Part shown: positions 1-7,447 of the stretch, in pieces
How the letters are laid out: each line of letters starts with the position of its first letter
Numbering within the stretch: position 1 is the first letter of the stretch
Assembly (NCBI GenBank): GCA_016764015.1
Contig: JAESSR010000097.1
Location: 1 to 11,834, forward strand
DNA length: 11,834 nt
DNA from: Phycisphaerales bacterium
GTDB taxonomy: Bacteria > Planctomycetota > Phycisphaerae > Phycisphaerales > UBA1924
Direction: 5' to 3'
Notes under the pieces: generated by a model
What the model was told of the DNA's origin: nothing
Databases searched by the model: none
Seen by the model: the letters and a program-made list of their open reading frames with translations, nothing else
Program-made: the position numbers and the translations under genes

Positions 1-128
1 ACCAAAATACCTTCCATGCCATAGAAGCTAAATCGCTCCGCGAGCTCATTCCCAATAATAAAAGGCACGCCCCGGGGGAACTTGGTTTGTTTGGGGTCGG
101 GGGCGGTGAGGTGTTGTTTTTGGGCCAT
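1..128 (-). CDS. POT/PTR-family proton-dependent oligopeptide transporter, N-terminal fragment
   Basis: Partial gene: the ATG is at 128 on the minus strand and the frame stays open to the window edge, giving 42 complete codons. After a short polar N-terminus (about 16 residues) comes [22 protein letters not shown], shown here in two parts: FPRGVPFII (residues 17-25) and [11 protein letters not shown] (28-38). The second part is the E-x-x-E-R-F-x-[YF]-Y-G signature of transmembrane helix 1 in the POT (PTR2) family. These inner-membrane carriers import di- and tripeptides with protons, and the two Glu and the Arg of this motif take part in proton coupling. An AAAGGA stretch lies about 10 bases before the ATG and supports this start. 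The gene is divergent from the btpA-like gene. Substrate and full length cannot be judged because about 90% of a typical 450-500-residue protein lies outside the window. Confidence 0.85.
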   Translation of the reverse strand, partial: MAQKQHLTAPDPKQTKFPRGVPFIIGNELAERFSFYGMEGIL

Positions 129-191
129 AGGTATCGGAATCCTTTATAAGCCCATGTTTGGGCGGGCCGGCGGCTCTAAGATCAGACACAT

Positions 192-220
192 AATCTATGC
201 GAATGCCGACGATGGCACAA
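192..220 (-). promoter_or_regulatory. weak candidate sigma-70 promoter for the POT transporter
   Basis: On the minus strand, TTGTGC (215-220) and TAGATT (192-197) are separated by 17 bases, a canonical spacing. They match the -35 and -10 consensus at about 4 of 6 positions each. The site lies in the 157-bp gap between the transporter and the btpA-like gene, about 65 bases before the transporter ATG. Nothing else stands out in this gap (129-285), and I see no convincing promoter for the plus-strand gene. This is a by-eye match and could be chance. Confidence 0.22.
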
Positions 221-285
221 CCCGAGAACGCCGAAAAGAGCGATTTGAGACACGATTCAACGCCCGATTGCACGAGAACACACCC

Positions 286-1098
286 ATGCACGCAAACCTT
301 GCCCAGATCATCCCCAATACGAGCACCGCACTGATCGGGATGGTCCATGTCGGCGCACTCCCGGGCACGCCTTACGCCTCCCAACCCGTCGCTGCCCTCG
401 TCGCCCAAGCGGTACTCGAAGCCAAGCAGATCGAGCAAGCCGGGTTTGATGCGATCATTATCGAGAACATGCACGATGCCCCCTATGTCCACGGCGATGA
501 TCTCGGTCCAGAAATCGTCGCGGGGATGACGATGGTTGTTCACGCGGTGCGGAGTGCGGTTTCAGTCCCAGTGGGGGTCCAGATTCTTTCGGGTGGCAAT
601 ACTCGTGCGTTGGCCGTCGCAAACTCGGCAGGTGGAGTGTTCATCCGATGTGAAAACTTCGTTTTTGCCCATGTTGCTGATGAAGGCTTGCTCGCAAAGG
701 CCGAAGCTGGCCCGTTGCTCCGGTACCGCAAATCGATTGGCGCGGAGGATGTGAAAATCTTCTGTGACATTAAAAAGAAGCATGCTTCTCATGCAATCAC
801 TGACGACATTGATATCGCCGAGTTTGCCCATGCTGGCGAGTTCTTCGGAGCCGACGGCTTTATTGTGACTGGATTATCCACAGGCAAGCCAACTGAACTT
901 GATGATGTCAAGGCGGTACGGAGCACGACGAAGTTGCCGGTGTTGGTTGGTTCGGGTGTGACTCCAGACAATGCGGGCATGTTGAGTGACTATGCCGACG
1001 CATTGATTGTTGGTTCGTGGATCAAAGTCGATGGATTCTGGAAAAACGCGGTTGATGCGAGCCGGGCCAAGCAAATGGTTGATGCGCTGCGTGGATAA
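286..1098 (+). CDS. BtpA/SgcQ-family TIM-barrel protein
   Basis: A 270-residue protein of the BtpA family. BtpA itself was named for a role in photosystem I stability in cyanobacteria, but most members occur in non-photosynthetic organisms and their reaction is unknown; SgcQ is the enterobacterial relative. Visible family blocks are GMVHVGALPGTP (18-29), ENMHDAPY (60-67), PVGVQIL (95-101), FIRCENFVFAHVADEG (119-134), GADGFIVTG (188-196) and PVLVGSGVTPDN (218-229). The repeated beta-alpha pattern and the terminal G-S-G phosphate-loop-like segment fit a TIM barrel. The frame is open upstream to 82, but homology begins at the ATG at 286, so the longer form is rejected. The Shine-Dalgarno before 286 is weak. 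The stop is 3 bp before the hrpA GTG, so the two are probably co-transcribed. Membership is secure; function is not. Confidence 0.88.
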   Translation: MHANLAQIIPNTSTALIGMVHVGALPGTPYASQPVAALVAQAVLEAKQIEQAGFDAIIIENMHDAPYVHGDDLGPEIVAGMTMVVHAVRSAVSVPVGVQILSGGNTRALAVANSAGGVFIRCENFVFAHVADEGLLAKAEAGPLLRYRKSIGAEDVKIFCDIKKKHASHAITDDIDIAEFAHAGEFFGADGFIVTGLSTGKPTELDDVKAVRSTTKLPVLVGSGVTPDNAGMLSDYADALIVGSWIKVDGFWKNAVDASRAKQMVDALRG

Positions 1099-1101
1099 TC
1101 T

Positions 1102-4100
1102 GTGAGTGATGTGCAATCCAATCTTGATGCGTTGATGAAGTCCTGCCCGCCTTCGAAGCGGGGGCTGTTTATCAGTCGAATGCGCGGGCTTGATCGTTCC
1201 AATAGTTCTGATCACCGTGCCAAGATCGCGGCTTCTATAGAGCGTGATCTTGAAGAGGCCATCAAAGGCTACGAGCTCCGCAAGAAATCGATGCCTGTGA
1301 TCGACTATCCAGAAGAACTCCCCGTGAGTTCTCGGCGGGAAGAAATCAAAGAGGCGATCAAGAACAATCAAGTTGTGATCGTTTGTGGCGAAACTGGCTC
1401 AGGTAAAACAACGCAGTTGCCCAAAATGTGTCTCGAACTTGGAATGGGAGTTGGCGCACTCATCGGGCACACCCAGCCTCGTCGAATCGCCGCACGGGCA
1501 GTCGCATCGCGCATCGCCGACGAGCTCAATGTCAAAGGCGGCGAGCAGGTCGGGTCTAAGATCCGGTTCTCTGATTCGACAAGCGAAAAAACACTCATCA
1601 AAGTGATGACAGACGGCATCCTGCTCGCAGAAACCCGGCGCGATCCAAAGCTGCGCCAATACGATGTCATCATCATCGACGAGGCTCATGAGCGCTCGCT
1701 CAATATTGATTTTTTGCTCGGGTATCTGCATCGGTTGTTGCAAACCCGTCGTGATCTCAAGCTGATTATTACCTCCGCGACGATCGATGCCGATCGGTTC
1801 GCCGAGCACTTTGGCACGATCGATAAACCCGCACCGATCATTGAAGTCTCTGGGCGAACTTACCCTGTTGAGATGCGGTATGAGACCGAGCATATCAATA
1901 CTGGGATGCGGATTGACGAAGCTGCGTCGTATGCTGCTGCACAGTTGGTCAACGAACGCCACGATGATGTATTGATCTTCATGCCCGGCGAACGCGAGAT
2001 TCGCCAGACCGCACACGAACTCCGCAAGCGAGATCATCTCCCAGAGGGTACAGAAATCATCCCGCTGTATGCGCGCCTGAGCGCAGCCGAGCAGCAACGG
2101 GTGTTCAAACCATCGGGTCGGCCGCGGATTATCATCTCGACGAATGTAGCCGAGACATCACTGACGGTTCCCAATATCAAATCGGTCGTTGATCCGGGGA
2201 TGGCCCGGATGAAACGCTATAACCCACGCACGAAGATTCATGGGTTGATGGTCGAAGCTATTTCGCAGGCGAGTGCGAATCAACGGGCAGGGCGATGCGG
2301 GCGGACCGCATCAGGCGTGTGCGTTCGGCTCTATGAAGAAACTGATTACACCTCGCGCGATGAGTTCACCCAGCCTGAGCTTTTGCGATCGAATCTTGCA
2401 TCGGTTATTCTGCAGATGGCCGATCTCAAGCTCGGCGAGCCTGAGAACTTTCCGTTTCTGGATCGACCCGAAAACCGCCAATGGCGAGATGGGCGAGAAA
2501 CTCTTCATGAACTGGGCGCACTCGATAAGCATGAGGAACTCACAAAGCTTGGCAAATCCATGGCCCGGCTCCCGGTCGATCCACGCATCGCCCGCATGGT
2601 GATCGCAGCCAATGACGAAGGATGCCTGCATGATGTACTGATTATCGCATCGGCGTTGTCGGCCCAAGACCCACGCGTGCGGCCGCATGAAAAACGAGAT
2701 GCAGCCGACGAGGCGCATCGCCAGTTTCAGGTTGAAGGTTCAGATTTTCTCGGGTACATCAAGCTCTGGGATTGGTACCACGATCAGCACAAAGAGTTGA
2801 CGCGACGAAAACTCGCTCGCGCATGCGAGAAGGTGTATATATCTGCTCGTCGATTTGATGAATGGCGTGAGCTCTATCGCCAGCTCCGAGGGCTGTGTCT
2901 CGATTTAGGGTTCAAGATCACCAAAGGGCACGATGATTCGGATGCAGTCCACCGTGCATTGCTGACCGGATTGCTCGCCAACATCGGCACCAAAGGCGAA
3001 AAGCACGAGTTCAAAGGGGCTCGCAACTCGGAGTTCTCACTATCACCCGGCTCTGCATTATTCAGCGCCAAACCCAAATGGGTGATGTGCGCCGAGATCG
3101 TGCGTACAAGCAAGGTGTACGCACGCACCGTCGCTACGGTTGATCCCAAATGGATCGAAGAAGCAGGCAAGCATCTTGTGAATGTCACGCATTCTGATCC
3201 GCATTGGGACGAAGAATCCGGAAGAGTGATTGCGTCGGAGAAGGTGACACTCTTCGGGCTCGATATTGTTCCGCGCAGAATAATTCAGTACGGCACTATC
3301 GACCCGGTGCTTGCACGCGAGATTTTTATCCATCATGCATTGGTTGATGATCAGATGCGATCGTCATCGAAGGCTCTTAAGCACAATCGAAAACTCATCG
3401 CCCAGCTCGGAAAACTCGAAGCCAAAGCACGCCGAGATGATCTGATCGCAGATCATCACACGCTCTTTGCATTTTACGATCAGAAGATACCCAAGGATAT
3501 ATTCGCGGCCAAAGCATTCGATCGTTGGGCGAAGAAGATGGAATCTGGGAATCCTGAGCTGCTCAAAATGACCCAGGCAGATTTGCTTGAGTTTGCGCCC
3601 GAAGATGTGACGCCCGAAACCCATCCCGATGTGCTTGAAGTCTCCGGAGCGCAGTCCAAGCTGATGTATGCCTTCGAACCCGGCGAAGAGGTTGATGGGG
3701 CGACTATTCGGGTTTCGGTTGCTGCATTACATCAGCTCACTCGCCAGCATGTCGATTGGGCAATCCCGGGATTGATCCCTAAACGGATTGAAGCACTCGT
3801 CCGATCGCTCCCAAAGCAGCTCAGACGCCAGTTCGATGCGAATCAACTCGCCAGTGAGCTGGTGACGATGATAAATGCAGATAAAGGCTCAATCAAATCC
3901 CAGATGGCGACGCTACTCACTTCAAGAACGGGTGTGCTGGTTAAGCCTACAGATTTTCGGAGCGATCAACTCGAGTCATTCTTGTTTGCACGAATTGAAG
4001 TCATTGACGAGCATGGCAAATCGCTCGCGGCATCTCGTGATCTCGGCGAGCTCCAAGGTCAGTTCTCAAAGCAGGCAAACCTTGTCGTCAAAGAAGCAGG

Positions 4101-4986
4101 CGCCAGTATTGAACGCGTTGGGATGATCGGTTGGGAGTTCGACCGGCTGCCTGCAACGATCGAGTTTGTCCGCAAGGGATCACCAAAGATCATCGGGTTC
4201 CCATCGTTGGTTGTTGAAGAGAACAAAGTTTCGCTGCGGGTATTAGCGACCAAGTGGGAGTCTGATCTGCATACGCAATCTGGATTGGGATTGTTGTACG
4301 GCTTAGCGATCCGGCGCGAACTTCGGCTTCGGCTCAAGAATCTGCCCGGGTACACCAAACTGAGTATGTTCGCGGCAGCGTGTGGTATGTCGGCTGAGCT
4401 TGAAACAATCGTCTGGACTCGCGTCGGTTTGGTTTGTTGTGCAGATTCTCAAGAGACACCACGAACGAAGGAGGAGTTCGAACTTGGATTGCTCGGCTCA
4501 TGGGATCATGGGGTGGATGAGACTAATCGTGTGATCTCGAACCTGACACAGATATTCGATGCTCTCATGCGTGCTGAGGGTCGGCTCGACGAATCGCAAC
4601 CGTCGGCATGGAGCCTCGCGATTGCTGACATCCATTCGCAGCTTGACATGCTCCTCGACACCAATGCCTTGGTGACCACGCCTACTCGATGGATGTGGTG
4701 CTATGCGAGGTACCTTCGAGCGATTGACATTCGGCTCAATAAGCTCCGCTCGATCGGCCCAGATCATGATGCCAAGATGGCTGAACGGGTGTATGCGTGG
4801 ACTAAGTGCCTCAAAGAACTGATGGCCCAGGGGGCGCACACCGCGGAAGTCGCAGAGGACTTCTGGGCATTGCGATGGATGGTTGAAGAGTTTCGGGTGG
4901 CGACCTTTGCGCAAGAACTCAAGACATCTATCCAAGTTTCAGACAAACGGTTGCGTGAGCAGCTTGACAAGATAATCAATGCGTAA
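1102..4986 (+). CDS. hrpA: ATP-dependent RNA helicase HrpA (DEAH/RHA family)
   Basis: A 1294-residue protein, nearly the length of E. coli HrpA (about 1300), so full length. It is a cytoplasmic NTP-driven RNA helicase linked in other bacteria to mRNA processing and translation/ribosome rescue. Motifs in order: Walker A GETGSGKTT (96-104), TQPRR (124-128), DEAH box (193-196), SAT (225-227), STNVAETSLTVP (346-357) and motif VI QRAGRCGR (394-401). An HA2/OB-fold region follows, then the HrpA-specific C-terminal region. There, blocks near residues 670-730 (DPHWDEESGRVIASEKVTLFG and following, split for length) and the end (EEFRVATFAQEL, VSDKRLREQLDKI) match the DUF3418-type tail. The GTG start at 1102 is 3 bp after the btpA-like stop. 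An in-frame ATG at 1132 would shorten it by 10 residues, and neither start has a strong Shine-Dalgarno. All helicase motifs are intact, and codon usage resembles the neighbours. Confidence 0.95.
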   Translation: MSDVQSNLDALMKSCPPSKRGLFISRMRGLDRSNSSDHRAKIAASIERDLEEAIKGYELRKKSMPVIDYPEELPVSSRREEIKEAIKNNQVVIVCGETGSGKTTQLPKMCLELGMGVGALIGHTQPRRIAARAVASRIADELNVKGGEQVGSKIRFSDSTSEKTLIKVMTDGILLAETRRDPKLRQYDVIIIDEAHERSLNIDFLLGYLHRLLQTRRDLKLIITSATIDADRFAEHFGTIDKPAPIIEVSGRTYPVEMRYETEHINTGMRIDEAASYAAAQLVNERHDDVLIFMPGEREIRQTAHELRKRDHLPEGTEIIPLYARLSAAEQQRVFKPSGRPRIIISTNVAETSLTVPNIKSVVDPGMARMKRYNPRTKIHGLMVEAISQASANQRAGRCGRTASGVCVRLYEETDYTSRDEFTQPELLRSNLASVILQMADLKLGEPENFPFLDRPENRQWRDGRETLHELGALDKHEELTKLGKSMARLPVDPRIARMVIAANDEGCLHDVLIIASALSAQDPRVRPHEKRDAADEAHRQFQVEGSDFLGYIKLWDWYHDQHKELTRRKLARACEKVYISARRFDEWRELYRQLRGLCLDLGFKITKGHDDSDAVHRALLTGLLANIGTKGEKHEFKGARNSEFSLSPGSALFSAKPKWVMCAEIVRTSKVYARTVATVDPKWIEEAGKHLVNVTHSDPHWDEESGRVIASEKVTLFGLDIVPRRIIQYGTIDPVLAREIFIHHALVDDQMRSSSKALKHNRKLIAQLGKLEAKARRDDLIADHHTLFAFYDQKIPKDIFAAKAFDRWAKKMESGNPELLKMTQADLLEFAPEDVTPETHPDVLEVSGAQSKLMYAFEPGEEVDGATIRVSVAALHQLTRQHVDWAIPGLIPKRIEALVRSLPKQLRRQFDANQLASELVTMINADKGSIKSQMATLLTSRTGVLVKPTDFRSDQLESFLFARIEVIDEHGKSLAASRDLGELQGQFSKQANLVVKEAGASIERVGMIGWEFDRLPATIEFVRKGSPKIIGFPSLVVEENKVSLRVLATKWESDLHTQSGLGLLYGLAIRRELRLRLKNLPGYTKLSMFAAACGMSAELETIVWTRVGLVCCADSQETPRTKEEFELGLLGSWDHGVDETNRVISNLTQIFDALMRAEGRLDESQPSAWSLAIADIHSQLDMLLDTNALVTTPTRWMWCYARYLRAIDIRLNKLRSIGPDHDAKMAERVYAWTKCLKELMAQGAHTAEVAEDFWALRWMVEEFRVATFAQELKTSIQVSDKRLREQLDKIINA

Positions 4987-5004
4987 CACTGCTGGGAGTT
5001 GTGC

Positions 5005-5046
5005 AAAAAGAAGGCGAGTGCAGACCACACTGGAACTGCACCCGCC
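5005..5046 (-). terminator. intrinsic terminator of the peroxiredoxin-like gene
   Basis: Read on the minus strand, GGCGGGTGCAG (5036-5046) pairs with CTGCACTCGCC (5013-5023). This gives an 11-bp stem with one G-U pair, a 12-base loop and a downstream TTCTTTTT tract (5005-5012). It lies 30 bases after the stop of the minus-strand peroxiredoxin-like gene. The U tract and the wobble pair favour minus-strand function. On the plus strand the same position becomes an A-C mismatch with no T run, so it is unlikely to stop hrpA transcripts efficiently. Confidence 0.8.
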
Positions 5047-5076
5047 GAAGAGGGGGCTAAATTAAATCGGAAGCGT

Positions 5077-5730
5077 TTAGTCGTCTTCCTGAAGCTCTTT
5101 GAGCACATCAACGACATCGTCGTAGTCTGCACGCTTCGAGTAGTCCGGGTCTACATATGCGAACCGGATGGTGTGATCGGTGTCGATCACATAAGTCGCA
5201 GGAACTGGGAGTTCCCATTTCTTTGTATCGTTGGATTCAGGGACATCGATGCCATAGTTTCGATATGCTTTGATTGTCTTTGCATCGAGTTTGAACGACA
5301 AGGCGAGTTGCTTGGCAAGCGTGTTGTCGTGGTCAGTTCCGAATGTGAAACCAAGGTTTTTCTTGTCAGTCATCTCGGTGGTGTGTTCTTGTGCTTCAGG
5401 AGATATTGCGAGCACTGATGCGCCAGCCTTTGAAATCTTGGAAAGCCTGGCTTGAATCGAGGAGAGTTCGCCTCGGCAATACGGGCACCATGATCCCCTA
5501 AAGAAGGTGAGGACAACCGGTCCGTCGGCGAGCATTTCATCAAGTGAGATTGTGCCACCTGCTGGGTTTTCAATCTCAAAGTTGGCCATTCTATCGCCAA
5601 CCTGCAGCGGTTTGTCGAGTTTTATAGTCTTTGAAGTTGGTTCAATATCATCCGGTCCCGCATTTGTGAGCGGTGCATAGGCCAATATTGGCAGCATTGC
5701 GATTGTGGCAAAGAGTGTGGCTTTGTTCAT
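5077..5730 (-). CDS. exported AhpC/TSA-type peroxiredoxin-like protein
   Basis: A 217-residue thioredoxin-fold protein. Residues 1-24 form a signal peptide: Lys3, a hydrophobic core TLFATIAMLPILAYA, and a T-N-A cleavage site before Gly25. The mature protein is therefore probably periplasmic. The redoxin domain runs from about 42 to 215. It has the active-site loop FFRGSWCPYCRGEL (76-89) with Cys82 and Cys85, and the cis-proline region LPVPATYVID (174-183). The W-C-P-Y-C motif fits a peroxiredoxin-like or thiol-disulfide oxidoreductase of the AhpC/TSA superfamily. These reduce peroxides or exchange disulfides; the exact substrate cannot be read. The frame extends 9 codons further upstream, but a start at 5730 gives a proper signal peptide, with GAGGATGG about 11 bases before it. 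An 81-bp gap separates it from the upstream sigma-like gene, so it could be third in that operon or have its own promoter. Confidence 0.82.
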   Translation of the reverse strand: MNKATLFATIAMLPILAYAPLTNAGPDDIEPTSKTIKLDKPLQVGDRMANFEIENPAGGTISLDEMLADGPVVLTFFRGSWCPYCRGELSSIQARLSKISKAGASVLAISPEAQEHTTEMTDKKNLGFTFGTDHDNTLAKQLALSFKLDAKTIKAYRNYGIDVPESNDTKKWELPVPATYVIDTDHTIRFAYVDPDYSKRADYDDVVDVLKELQEDD

Positions 5731-5811
5731 GCGAGGGTACACCATCCTCACAGGCAAACTATTCCATACAATCGTAAAGATTTCGCGCTTTTCTTATCGG
5801 AACCGTTCGAA

Positions 5812-6639
5812 TTAAGGTTTGCGCCCGCCGGTTTGTTCGCCGGGTACGATTGGACCTCGATGGAGGTATCCTGAACTGTTGATTTGTAAACTGTTGCTAA
5901 TCGGGCCGGTTAGCCCACGGCGACCACCGGATTGTTCGCCGGCTTGTACGCTAGAAGTGGTGAACCCGACGGATACGATCATCACGAAGGCAATCAGGAT
6001 CAATGGCAACTTACTCGCAGCGTTGAGCACTTCTTGAGCACGCTTGCGGGCGCGGGATCGCATCTGCTGGACAGCATTTTCGTTCATCCCGTTCCCTGAT
6101 ACTTTGGTAATCATGCGATCGTCTTCTTTGCGGGTCGCCCCGAGGACCATTGCAACTCGTGAACGATCTTCTTTATCGATCCAAGAGGCTGCGAGTTTTT
6201 GCTTGTCGTTGGCGCTCAATGACTTACGCAATGATGCAATGGCTGAGTCCAGCTCTTCTCGTTTTTCTAGAGGAGTATCAACCGATGATGCCATCGAGAG
6301 GCGTTGGGCCCGCGACATGCCTCCGGTGTAGTTCGCGCGGTTTTCGAGACGACGGAAATGCGATCGGCACAATCCGAGATACGCCCACCGAGCAAGTGTT
6401 GAAGCATGCTTGATGATCCGTTCGATGGCTTGCTCGGGGGTTGGGTCATCATGGAATGTAGGCCAGGCCTGCTTTTTAAGCATGGTCCAGATGCGTGTGT
6501 CGATCCATGCGATCATATCGGCAATATCCATCGTTGAATCTGTTTTGGTGCGTGAAGCGAAGAGGCATGCTCGTTCGAGAGGCAGACGGGCTCGTTGTTC
6601 ATAGAGCTTCCAGAACTGGTCGTACTCTTGGGTTCTCAT
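5812..6639 (-). CDS. sigma-70-like protein with C-terminal membrane helix and repeat tail
   Basis: A 275-residue protein with three visible parts. (a) Residues 1-110 are helical: FWKLYEQRARLPLERAC, then WIDTRIWTML, then ARWAYLGLCRSHFRRLENR (84-101), whose aromatic/basic pattern recalls sigma region 2. (b) Residues 125-206 resemble sigma region 4: DSAIASLRKSLSANDKQKL, then RVAMVLGATR, then NENAVQQMRSRARKRAQ, a helix-turn-helix-like end. (c) LPLILIAFVMIVSVGFTTSS (211-230) is one membrane helix flanked by RARKR inside, followed by V-Q-A (231-233), a signal-peptidase-I-like site, and a 42-residue tail with GEQSGGRR (234-241) and GEQTGGRK (267-274). The start at 6639 is chosen because it overlaps the TPR stop as ATGA and has GGGAG 7 bases before it; the open frame further upstream overlaps the TPR gene. 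The sigma assignment is by pattern only. A DNA-binding protein of another type is possible. Confidence 0.55.
   Translation of the reverse strand: MRTQEYDQFWKLYEQRARLPLERACLFASRTKTDSTMDIADMIAWIDTRIWTMLKKQAWPTFHDDPTPEQAIERIIKHASTLARWAYLGLCRSHFRRLENRANYTGGMSRAQRLSMASSVDTPLEKREELDSAIASLRKSLSANDKQKLAASWIDKEDRSRVAMVLGATRKEDDRMITKVSGNGMNENAVQQMRSRARKRAQEVLNAASKLPLILIAFVMIVSVGFTTSSVQAGEQSGGRRGLTGPISNSLQINSSGYLHRGPIVPGEQTGGRKP
5827..5943 (-). repeat. imperfect 18-bp direct repeat encoding the GEQ(S/T)GGR motif
   Basis: On the plus strand, GCCGGTTTGTTCGCCGGG (5827-5844) and ACCGGATTGTTCGCCGGC (5926-5943) match at 15 of 18 positions, 99 bases apart. Both lie in the same frame at the 3' end of the sigma-like gene and encode P/A-G-E-Q-T/S-G-G. 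They could reflect an internal duplication in the tail rather than a nucleic-acid site. Each copy also contains CCGG at both ends. Confidence 0.6.
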
Positions 6640-7349
6640 CGCTGATCTCCCTTCGATATTCGTGAAGACATCGCGTTCATTGATGTCCACCGAGTAAATA
6701 ATGCTGCCAACGATGGAAGATGCTCGCACAGGTTGCGTGTGCGGATATCGCAATCGAGATACGCACCGAGTTCAGAACTTGGAGTGAGCATCTGAGGGTT
6801 ATCGAGGAAAGTCCTAAATATGGTGTCGGCCTGTTCAATGTACCCAGCTTCAAAGAGCGAATGGGCACCGGTGATCAATACAGGGACCGATTCTGGATTG
6901 GCATTGATCGCATCAAGAAAGAACTCGACGGCCCGATCTGCCTCGCCAACACGCAGGCAGCGGTCTGCGAGGTTGCCATACGAGATTTCTTTGCGTCGAG
7001 GGGTATCAGCATACTTGAGTGCGGTGAGTTCGAGTCGGATCGCTTGGTCGATCTTGCCCATAGCGCTCAATGCCAGTGCTCGCTGGTTGGCGCGTGCCCA
7101 TGCCGGGTTTGGGTGGTTCTCGCCATCGGTCTGGTCGTAGCGATCGAGGAGGGTTTCGAGCTGGGTGTTCATTTCACGGATGGTGAGTTGATCTCGCCGA
7201 TCTTGGGCTTCGTGGAGCGTGTTGCAGCAGTCCATGATCGCGGCTTCGATCGGGGAGAGTTCAGCGTGCGAGGATGCAGTCACGATTGTGGTCGTGATGA
7301 GTGCATCGGATTGCTGGGTCGTTTGGGGGTTGAATGATGATTGGCTCAT
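6636..7349 (-). CDS. TPR-repeat protein, translationally coupled to the sigma-like gene
   Basis: A 237-residue, apparently soluble protein with no signal peptide or membrane segment. The first 30 residues are a Ser/Thr/Gln-rich, probably disordered leader. Three TPR-type helix pairs follow at about 82-111 (ANQRALALSAMGKIDQAI), 122-152 (YGNLADRCLRVGEADRAVEF) and 155-185 (ITGAHSLFEAGYIEQADTIF), each with the A-x-G-x-x-x-x-A spacing. Residues 31-75 are helical and may form a capping or fourth unit. TPRs bind proteins, so the natural candidate partner is the product of the coupled downstream gene; that is inference. The open frame begins 12 codons earlier, but the ATG at 7349 has GGAG 5 bases before it. 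Its TGA overlaps the ATG of the sigma-like gene (6636-6639), a sign of coupled translation and near-equal dosage. It is the first gene of this minus-strand unit. Confidence 0.75.
   Translation of the reverse strand: MSQSSFNPQTTQQSDALITTTIVTASSHAELSPIEAAIMDCCNTLHEAQDRRDQLTIREMNTQLETLLDRYDQTDGENHPNPAWARANQRALALSAMGKIDQAIRLELTALKYADTPRRKEISYGNLADRCLRVGEADRAVEFFLDAINANPESVPVLITGAHSLFEAGYIEQADTIFRTFLDNPQMLTPSSELGAYLDCDIRTRNLCEHLPSLAALFTRWTSMNAMSSRISKGDQR
6645..6651 (-). promoter_or_regulatory. ribosome binding site of the sigma-like gene inside the TPR gene
   Basis: GGGAGAT lies 5-7 bases before the ATG at 6639, within the last codons of the TPR gene. It fixes the start of the sigma-like gene and supports translational coupling. 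Confidence 0.7.
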
Positions 7350-7352
7350 GGT

Positions 7353-7358
7353 ATCTCC
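7353..7358 (-). promoter_or_regulatory. ribosome binding site of the TPR gene
   Basis: GGAGAT on the minus strand, with GGAG 5 bases from the ATG at 7349. It decides this start over the in-frame ATG at 7385, which lacks such a site. Confidence 0.7.
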
Positions 7359-7447
7359 GATCGGCTGATGTCCTATTCGCACCAAACCTTCTACTAGTTC
7401 AACTGATTTGTGAGGTGTTTACTGACCAAAAACCTCCAATTACGAAC

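Noticed and set aside
82..285. Upstream in-frame extension of the BtpA-family gene
   Set aside because: The first 68 codons show no family similarity, overlap the start region of the divergent transporter, and the conserved protein begins at the ATG at 286.
46..543. 165-codon minus-strand open frame across the btpA start
   Set aside because: It overlaps a well-supported plus-strand gene and the transporter start in another frame; its protein looks like a chance product of codon bias (many Arg, Pro, Asp, no motif).
1399..2097. 232-codon minus-strand open frame inside hrpA
   Set aside because: It lies antisense to the conserved helicase core, with no recognisable domain and no ribosome binding site; long antisense frames are common opposite biased genes.
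5012..5046. Terminator for hrpA on the plus strand
   Set aside because: The stem gains an A-C mismatch on that strand and no T run follows, so it was assigned only to the minus strand.
5735..5815. Intrinsic terminator between the sigma-like and peroxiredoxin-like genes
   Set aside because: GAACGGTTC is symmetrical but would leave a one-base loop, and no T run follows; read-through into the peroxiredoxin-like gene remains possible.
6720..7337. 205-codon plus-strand open frame opposite the TPR gene
   Set aside because: The TPR reading has repeats, a ribosome binding site and coupling; the opposite frame has none of these.
7381..7407. Minus-strand promoter for the TPR gene (TTGAAC with a CGAATA-like -10)
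   Set aside because: The -35 is fair but the -10 match is too poor to list as a feature.
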